From the NCBI GenBank assembly GCA_016806645.1, contig JACSYO010000454.1, positions 714,001-778,000 on the forward strand: DNA of 64,000 nt, given 5' to 3'. This stretch comes from Ophiodon elongatus. Its lineage: Eukaryota > Chordata > Actinopteri > Perciformes > Hexagrammidae. The notes beneath the pieces were generated by a model that saw only the letters and a program-made list of their open reading frames with translations, did not search any database and was not told the DNA's origin. How positions within the stretch are numbered: the first letter of the stretch is position 1; each line of letters starts with the position of its first letter. Shown here piece after piece: positions 51,501 to 61,600 of this stretch. The position numbers and the translations under genes were made by a program.

Positions 51501-54500
51501 GGTGATTACTTTCAAAACAAGATCCAATTTCACTTATTTAAACAAGCTAAAGCCAGTCTGAAAGACCCAATTTATTAGGAAAATTATTTTTCTTGTCCCC
51601 TGAGAACTATCTTGGATAAGAACAACACTCAGCTAGACAGAAGCTAAATTTGGAGAGCTATATTTTGACACGGTAACAAGATGTCTTTGTGCAACTTTTC
51701 TTTTTTTTTCTGCAGGATAAAGACAGGCATTATTGGTTATGACAGTGTCCCAATTTCCAGAGAGATCTATAAAAGCTGTTCTTCAGGTCAGGATTTGGGT
51801 GGCTATGTGAGAAAAATCTATCCGAGTAGAGCAGCATGCATTATTCTTCTACCTGGTGAAATTAAAATAGTATACAGCCAAGCGTCTGATGAATGAATGT
51901 TAAATGAAATCAGAGAAACTTGTTAAATGACTCAAGAGGTGAAAAAAAAAAAAGAGAGAGAAATGCTGCAATGTCAGCATGTAAAAACAATGAGGCGGGA
52001 CTTTGATCTGAACACCAAATAAAGAACCAGTGATAGTGATTTAGAGATTGAGTGGGTGAGTTAACTAGGATAAATGATGACAATGAATCAATCAAAGCAA
52101 TAAATTGTGAAAAAAAACAAAGATATTTCCCCCTAGATTGATTTTCAGACATGTTGAGTGACCAATCATATCAGATTTTCAGATTCAGTTCACATTTTTC
52201 TCTTTGATTTTTGATGAAGAAAACCAAAACTAGGGGTAAAATATACAAATAATTAAACAGTGACCCACAACCCTCAAATAGTCACACAGCCAGCCCAAAC
52301 GACCCCGAAGAACAGAGAGCACAGCATACCCGACGAGGAGTCGGAGGATTTTAGAGCAAAAGACCAACCATCAGGGGTCATAGACGCACAGTGAGGTAAA
52401 CGCAGCTCCACAGGCTTCAAAAACTTGAGGCCATGAGGTCCACACATCACCAGAGGGCTGAGCAGAGTCTCTCCTGGAAATACAAACACAGAATTCAGGA
52501 CGATTAAAAGTAAACACATACAAGCAGGTTTCAAATGCAAACAGTGCTGGTACCATGGAGCCGTTAGTCGGTACAATCCAGTATGTATCTCCCCATGCAC
52601 AACATGCACAACGAAACTTTAAAAAAACTGTCTTAGTAAAGTACCCAATAATTTAAATATGACTCAAGAAAACCCCCTGGCCTCTTCATCCCTCATCTTT
52701 GAGGAGTTACCTTTCTCCTTGTCGAGAGGCGGCAGGATGCTGTTGTCTCTGCAGACCTTGAAGTAGATCTCCTGCTCCACACCTTCAGGGATGGCACCCT
52801 GTGGGATAATGATGCTGACGCCTGTCTCAATGGAGCTCAGGACGCCACCGTTAGAGTTGAAGATACCTCGAGCTGTTGCAACCACTGTGTGGCCCTCATC
52901 TTCATCCTCATCATCATCCAGGGCGCTAGGACTGAAGGGGAAGAAACCGTTACTTTCGCACTCTCATATTCAACAGAATACTTTAAATTTGAATCTGTAG
53001 TCAAACGGAGTTCGTTACCTCACAGGGATGGCCTTGGGCACCGCGTTGATGTTGTTGTGCTGGTGTTTGGAGCGGTGGTCCATAGTGCGTGTGAAAGTGT
53101 CCAGGCCACTGTCGGGGTCTGTGTTCTGGGGCTGCGGGGCTACCGGAGGCTTCACCGGGCTGATGCTCCGGCCCTGTTCCAAACACAGACAGCAAACGTG
53201 AGGCTAAGAGCTTGGAGCTGAACTTATTCATGTACAACACAAACAACAATCAAAAGATGAAATAAATAGCTTCTAAGAGAGAACTGAGCGGATTCAGTGT
53301 AAATTTACATCAACCAGGATGTCCAAAATCAGGCAACGGTCCGAGGAGGAAAGAGGGCAAGGGAGCAGAACCACTCGGATTCATGGTTTTTAGTGTCATC
53401 CATTACCATCATGTTGCCGGTTATTAGTAACCCTTACATAACAGTTATTTCAGATCAATCTGCTCTTTGTAAAATGGAAATTAAGCTTGAGAAAAAAATT
53501 TGTTACAGAAGAGTTCCTGTAACCAACTGTAATAAACTGTAAATATACAGTGAGGTCAGTATGAGATCTTAAAACACGGCTTACCTTTGGAGCAGCGTCG
53601 GGCTTTTCATTGGGCAGAAGGTTGTGGTTGAACTTAGGACTGTCGAACATGCGTGCAAAAGGCTTGGCTGACGTGGTGTAGGGCTTGGGCGCGTAGCGGT
53701 TGTAGCTGGTTGCTGGTGGAGCTGTTTTTGGAGGATGCTCACTCGTGCCGTTAACTGGAGACTTCTCAGGGAAACTCTTGTGAGGCAGGAAGTTGGTCTG
53801 GACAGTGTCGTCTCGGCCAGGAGGTTTGGCTGTGGAAGAGCCGTGAGGGTCAGACAGAGAGCTCCACAGTACGTGTCGCTGAGTCTATGTTTGTATGGAA
53901 TCATGGACATTTTTTGCAAACTCAGCAGGCCACATCCCTCAGTAGTACAGTGTGTGGGACAGATGCTTTCCTTTGATAGAAGACGGTTCATTTTTACCTT
54001 CAGGTGCAGGTTTGGGCAGTATGGCTGGAGGCAGAGAAGGCGTCATCTGGGGAATTGGTTCATATTTCTTCTCCACTGGAATGGGTTTCTCCACTGACTC
54101 CGTCCTTCATCACAACACCAAAACCATCAATTCAAGATTCACCGTAGAAATGACGTTATTTATCAAAAACAACTGATGTTAAAAGTAGATTAATGCGTCT
54201 TTTCCAACTTTCCTTCAAACTTACAAGAAAAAGATGTTTCATAAGAACATAAAATGCGGCGAGCCTCACCTGGGGTAGTTGTTAGTCGTTTGTGCTTGTG
54301 GCTGGGGTTTGTTGGGACCGGCCTGGAGCCTGTCAAAGTAAGACAGCTGTTTCCTGTAGTAGTCCTCGTCCTCATCAGGGTCGTAATGGTTGGAGCGCAC
54401 AATGTCATCAGCTACCTTGGACGGAGGCTGCTGAGGCCCTGGGGCTCTGGGATGGTGGGAGTAAAAAGTTAAGCAGGTCAAAAACAAGTCAGAGGTGATG

Positions 54501-57500
54501 AAATCAGAGCAAGAGAAGAAGAGGCGTTAGCGATGGCCAAAATAATGGTGCTGAGCAAATTGGTCAATGATGTGAAATTAAAGTGACTAATTCCACAATT
54601 TAATTCCAATATTTCTATGAAACATTGCATAAACATGGGCTTACCTAAAGGTCTTCTCTTGATCCAGGTTGCTCAGAGAATTGGCTTTCGGGATTACTCC
54701 GCCTGCTTTCAAAGGTAAATCGGCTACCTGTGATAGCAAAAACAATTCACTTCATCAGTAGGATGAAATATTAAGAATGTGAACTTCCAATATGCTTATT
54801 TCTCAAGAAGTTGAAGATCAAATGTACAAGTGGAGTACACTAGTAACAACTACAACGGCATAGAGTGCATTAGTTAACACAGCTAAACCGTTTACCTTGT
54901 TCCCAGATGAATCCCCCGCATCTCTGGCTCTATCCACGGACACGGAGCGTTTGTTCTCAAACATCTTGACCCTTGTCAGGACCGACTGTGGCTGCATGGC
55001 GGGGTCATCCGGTTGCTCGTCTCTGGCGGGGAAAAACTTTGGAGCCTCCGCAGGAGACGGTGACGGGGCATCTGCTTTGGGAGGCGGTGTGGGGCTGGTT
55101 TCAGAGTTCACAGGAACAGGGTCATATTGCTGAGGTTTGTAGCTCTTCTGTTGCGGCGGTGGTCCCTGGTTATACGTGGGCCGCTGGGCAGCGGGGTCTG
55201 GGGAGTGGCCCGCCGAAGGGTACGTGCTCAGGTGAGAATCCTGGTTGTAGTGCAGGTCGGGCCCTGAAGCTGGAGCTGGAGGATCATCATAGCGGACAGG
55301 ACCTGGGCCGGTTGGTTTACCGTAGCGAGGCCGTCCGTCGAATCCCTGCTGAGGTGGGGGCTCGTCGTAGCGGAGAGGAGGGGTGTACTGGGAGTCAGGG
55401 CCGTCGCCGTACAGCAAACGGGGGTCGTAGCCCTGGGAGTTGGCAGTAGAGAGCGGTTGGCCGTAGGGGTTCCACTGTTGCTGGTCGTAATGAGGCACAC
55501 TGTTCTCGTAGGCCGGGTTAGAGTCATAGTTTCTGTGCTTTGGTTCTGGGTAACCACCTCCGCTGCTGACTCCACTGCTGCTGACTTCATACCGACTGGG
55601 TGGGTGGTCGTAATCTCTGTATGGCTGCTGGTCAGGGTGATATCCCTGCTGAGGGTTGTAAGCCACAGGCTTCATGCTGTGATTGATTCTCCCCGTGTTG
55701 TCTACGCTGTATGGGTCCTTCTGAAACATCTACCAAACAAATACACAACAAAGAATACGGTTAACAACTGCACAGGATCCACTAACATATTGCACAGACA
55801 GAAAATTTGTAATGTGAAAAACTGGACATACAAAAATCCGTTAAAAGATGAGAAAAGGAGAGTATTAAAAAACGTCTGTTAAATTAATTGCAGAAGAAGA
55901 AACAAGAAGGGAAAGACCTGAAATAGAGAAACTGAGAGGGAGGGTTACTGATCAGATCACATACTAGATTAAATAGAAATCGCAGCACAGCCAAACACTT
56001 ATTGCAGCTTAAAAACATCCCAATGTACCACTGCAGCGCCAAATTAACATAGAAAATAAAACAAGAAAAAACAACAAAGTAAAAAAAAAAAAATACAACA
56101 AAACAATGGGATGCATTTTTCTTGTCTAAACTGAGAGAATGTGAATTTGGTATAAAAGTGTAACATAAGCTACTTTTAGAATTCCTATTGATAATTTGAC
56201 TAATACTTTGGGGTTTCTCACACATAATGTGTGCACCGCTGCATTCACAAGGGAAAATGTCACCCACTGTCTTGGTGCAATTATTAAGGCAACATAAACA
56301 TCCACAATAATATTTAACATTACAAGCACATACCCATTGTACAAAAACAAATCCTGATCATAGAGAAGTAACCATTAATTATCCATCCTAATCAGCAGAA
56401 CATTTTTGTTTCGCTGGTCTTTGTTACTTGGCCACGGCTACATTTCAAACGCAGGACAAAAAAAAATAAAATCGAAAATTGTTGGAAAATTAATGGCTAC
56501 TTTTACAAGGAAACAATCCATTCAATCTGCACTGATAAATACAGCACACAGAGATCTACTTTTAGTGGTTAACAGAGAATGAGGCAAACATGTTGCAGCC
56601 ATGCAAAGAGGATAAGCGACAGTGAGAGCCGCAGGATTTCCACTGCTCCCTTACATGTAGGCATGTCAGCGCAGCCATCACCTCCAAGCCCACTGTTGTT
56701 TACCAGCATTTGATCACACGTGCACACAAACACTCACACTCTTGCACGCACAATAACACCCACAAACACATCTCTGTCTCTTCTGGGCAGCACTGTGGTC
56801 AGCAGACATGCAGGGCGGAAGGAGAGAGAGAGAGAGAAGCGTGGCAGCAGCAGGAGGTAGGTAGGTAGGTAGGTAGACAGGCAGCAGCAGCCAGGAGGTC
56901 AGCCGGGTCAGACCGAGCTGGGCTGAGTCAGTTCACGGAGCGTCCGGTGGCGGGCAGATGGATACCTTTGGTTCTGAACTGGCCAGTCCAGATTGTAGAG
57001 GTTCTGGTGTGACGCTCTGAGGAGCTAGCTCAGGGGTGGGCCTCCTAAGTGAGCCAGCCTCTGGGTTGGGGCTTGGCTGGCTGTGAGGAGCTGCAGGAGC
57101 CTCGTCAGGGCTCAGACCCCCTACAGTTTTTACAGTAACGTCGACAGCAGGGGGCACTGTCTCAGCCAGGGGCTCAGGCTGCTGGGGGACGCTAGGGACG
57201 GCAGCGGCCTCTGCTTTCTGTGAAGTGGTTCAGAAATGTTTAATAACACGCGCTGACACTATGGTGCAGTACTAACAAGTGCTACTACCTTCACAGCCCC
57301 ACTACAACGGTCTGCTCCTCACTTGTGCCTACGGCTTACACGAATCAAACAGCCAATCACCCTCCTCCACATTTAACAGTAGCTGTAGATCAACCAATCT
57401 CATGTGAGAGTTAGGAATTAGCAGCAGGACAAGTTTTCATTGTTAGAGTATACTAATTTGATTTTAATGCTACGGTTACAATACAGCGGTTTCTTTTCTT

Positions 57501-58538
57501 TCCCCTTTTATGTTCATTAACACATCATGAGACGACAAACATTTAGATTTGGGTGTCACAACGGCCAATTGGGTGTTGATAAGTACATTTCACAGGTACA
57601 CTGGATTAACACTGGCATTTCCAACATGCACATAATACTTTCTTGTGTCGTAGCGTCACAATCCCAATCACAGGTAAAACAAAGGTAAGAAGTGCACATA
57701 GGTGAGAACTGGTACAGACACTTTGACAAACAAGTTTCTTTTCCCAGTGACATCAGCAACAGTCACACCAATAAGACAGCTTGTGGTAATATAGAGTACA
57801 AGAGTAACAGTAAAACTTTTCAAGTTCTTCTCCTTTTAAAAAATAAAAAACACACGCTCACAGACATCAATCAACAAACAGATATAGGCAAATAGATAAA
57901 ATAAATAATATAATAAATATATATATTATATAATATTTATATATTGCGATAAATACCTGACCACAGAAGTTTTCACTTTTGCACTGATATTGTTTGGTAA
58001 CAGTAGATAGACAGAGTAACTGCAAAAATAAAAAAAGTGCCTTCAATAGCGCCGCCAGAAAACCCTTCTAACGCAAACCACGTCCTCCAGACAACAGGGA
58101 AGACGTGCGGCTCTCAGAAACGCTACCTGCTGCGGAACTGGTGCCTTGAATCCAGCCGGGTCGATGCGGTTCAGGGGGTCCGGCTGCACTGTGTGCTGGT
58201 AGCTGGCGTAGCCAGGCGGCTCCTGGATGACAGGCGGGTCCTCACGAACAGGCTCAGAGGAGCGGGTGATGGCAGGCTCCGCGGGCGGACCCACGTCATC
58301 ATTCAGAGTTTCGTCCAGCTCCTGGTCGGTGTAGGCCCCGCCCTCTGTGTCCGTGTCCTCGTAGTCGGAGGTGTGGCGGCTGTCGGTGCTATACATGGAA
58401 TACTCACTGCCCGGTGCCGACAGGTAAGACAGCCGGTCGTCGTGGATGTCCAGGTCATCCTCAGCTGCCCCATCAGCCTGGGAAACAAGAGGCAGAGTGA
58501 GAGAGGGAGCGAGAAAAGACCGTTTACAGTCCACACGG

Positions 58539-58631
<93 letters not shown>

Positions 58632-61600
58632 TTACCTTGCCCTCTGAAACCCACACCAGCTGGTTCTGCTGCTGCTGGATTGAGTCCTTCAGCGCTCCAA
58701 ACCAACCATCATTCATGTTGTTCAAGTTAATGGTCGCTGGATACACAGAGCGGAAAGTGCAGAAGGGAAGAAAAAACATCTCTCCAATCAAATGAGTCAC
58801 AACAATGTTTCCCAAATTAGCAATTAAGTACAAAACAGTAGAATCATAATTAGTTCCTTGTCATGTCTGTAAAGGACACCAGAGTCATTTTGAAGGTGCT
58901 CTTTCCCACTTGAGACCCAGTTAATATTTTCTATGATTCCAAGAGAGAATAATAGCCATCACAATGGCAGTTAAGGAGCAAGTATATTGTTTTTGAATAA
59001 AATGTGCAAACTTTCACTGACAAGGCAGATTAGAGCTTCCCGCATTGCCTCGTCCCATGTGCCAGATTCTTAACATAAAAATAGTCCAGTTTTATCTGTT
59101 TCTTAGTTTTATATAAAGTCATTATAGTTGATTATGAGGCTTGATTCTGAGAATAACTTTCAAATGAAATCCTGCGGATAAAAAGGCAGAGAGGTACAAA
59201 TGCAGCTTGTTGTGTCAGAGTTATTGGAACTGAAGATTATGGGAAGAATCCATGTGTGAACTGCAAAGACTGAATATGAGCCGAGAAGAATACTCTTTAC
59301 GCTTCTCTAATATCTTCAGCACCAACAGATGCCCCTGAAGCATGGTCACACCACATCCCTTGACAGACGGAGTGTGTGCTGAAAAAGGGCCCTGTGGAGA
59401 CTCTTGTGTGACGGTCAGTGCTGAACAAGCGTTTGTAAGGAGTGTGACAGAACAGCCATAGCCTCCCAACACTGCGCCACTCAATTGTCAACTGCCTTTG
59501 AAATGTATCTGTGCTGCCTGTAAAACATCTACCATTCTCCTCCATTTGTTTGGATCCCCCATCTACCCGCCCTCCGTCCCACTAGACTCACTGGTGAAGA
59601 GGTGGTGGTTGTTCTTCCTTAATTTGAGGGCTCGTTCAAAAAGCTTCCTGGCACTCTTCCTAGACTCGGGGCAGAGGCGGGTCCTCATGGTCTTCACACC
59701 CTGCTTTGTGTCTGGGTTGAGAAACACCACAATTGGATACCACTGAGCGTAGTTCAGACGGTCCACTGCATTGGGGGTGATGTCCAGCACTGCATGCTTG
59801 TCCTTCATACACAGAAAAAAAACATAACTGTTTATTTCCATATAGTGAGCATTTTTCCTGATTAAATTAAAGTTCAGGACTATTAAAGATAGAATACTAT
59901 ATGGCCAACACCATAATTACTTTTTCACATATTGTGTGCAGCAGCTCTTGAACAGTCGACAGACGACAGCTCAGTCTATATTAGTTTCGCAAGCGAACAT
60001 GCCACGGTAAAATTAACCACTTTGTCGACGTTCAGGCACTTAATAGCATTAACAAGTACAGGACACCAGAGGGCAGCAGTGAGCTGCACATATAATCTCA
60101 GCCATCTTCTCATTACAATAACAAATCTGTCAAAAGATGTTCATATCTCGACCTTTTGTCTACATTTCTAAATACGTGTTCATATCTTGCTTCTCACCCG
60201 GTCAATTATCTGTTTGATGGTGTGCAGGCGAATGATGCCGGAGCTCTTCTGGTCGGTTCCTGCATCCCTGGGTTCACTCCCTATAGAAGACAAATGTACA
60301 GAGTTACTGCATCACATTAACACAAGGGGCAAATAACAATAAAACCTGGCTGTGCCATAATTAGATATTCACGTAGCGTGCTTTTGTCGACTCCCACAAA
60401 TAGAGTTGTTAAATACAGAATAATACTCTCCGTACGGGAGAGGACAAGTGTACGTTTATGAAAACAGCTAGATAGTAGCAGCCAATTCATGCAATAGTCA
60501 TTAGGTATTTGGGGTAGGTTTAGGGAAATTTAATCCAGTGTTGAATGAATGTGTGTGTGCAACTGCATGTTACAGTATAAATTATGGTGCAGGAAATGTG
60601 TTATGTGAGAAACACTGACGTGAAATATGCGCATACAAGAGCATGAGGGTCATTTTGGGATTAATGAGAATACAGTGTCATTGTAAGCCTCAGGGATTTA
60701 AGCAAGGATGTGAAGAGGGGTTTATGATTCACATAAAGATAAGCAATGGTTTCCTGCCCAGACACACAAGGTTCAAAAGAGGGCAGTCATCTCACCAGGG
60801 TGCAGTATAGTAATGACTCAAACACACCACAGCACGGGGCTTAATTTCTAACATTTCTAATTTCTAATAGGATCTATGATCTGAAAACACTGCTCTGATC
60901 TACCCAAAAACATTTTAGGGAGAGCAGATAAAAACAGCCATGCAACAAGTCAAAGTTAAGCGTATGCAGCCATGTTAAAATAAAATGAACGTTAGGATTC
61001 AGTTATGTCTGTGCAATATAAAACAGTTTTGTATGATATATAATAGGCTCTATGTTTTTGTACAGTAGCATCACAGCGGCGGTTTATTGTAGTCTGAGTT
61101 GTGAGCCGTAAAATGACCTATTTTAATCAGATTTCATACGGATACATTTTTGGAGGCAATTTTAACATGAACACAGAATAGATGGTTTATTTTTTCAGCT
61201 GACTGTTGAGATGGTTGGAGATGAGACCATTTCATCTCATCTCATATTTTAGGGTGGAAAATCTATTAATTTAATTTACATGGGCAAAGCTTCAAGTTGA
61301 TGAGTGAATGCCATGTTGATTTGGTGTATTTTAGCACGTGAGATTTCATGGGCAAATAGGGAAAAATGTAAACTCAACATTCCCAGTCTATTCTGCATTA
61401 TTTGATAATTTCCTAATGATTTTATTGAAAAGCAACTCCACACATCTCAGTTTTCTTGGCATATTAACTGCACAGCTCCACATGCTGCCTTGCCGTTGTC
61501 TTTCTACATGATACATTAAGAGGGGAATACCACTGAATTTAACTATAAAATACTGTATTCATTCAAGGTTACTGTACATAAATCAGCATTCACTAATCTC

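Larger units (their letters stand above)
48595..52329 (-). other. tjp1 last intron
   Basis: A 3.7-kb intron between the second ZU5 exon and the terminal exon. It holds a possible tRNA-type SINE trace near 49260, a degenerate dispersed element at 50000-50245 and a G-run tract at 50533-50564. I saw no further coding exon on either strand; the longest ORFs (for example 50814-51071) have no recognisable domain. Confidence 0.75.

Noticed and set aside
54973..55449. 158-codon plus-strand ORF
   Set aside because: Antisense shadow of the large tjp1 exon, whose GC-rich Pro codons lack stops on the other strand.
55727..55729. Alternative translation start of tjp1 at the ATG of the large exon
   Set aside because: The ATG is the first codon after a good acceptor and aligns with VYRKDPYP inside ZO-1, so it is an internal residue.
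58037..58795. 252-codon plus-strand ORF
   Set aside because: Antisense shadow of two tjp1 exons joined by the TG repeat.
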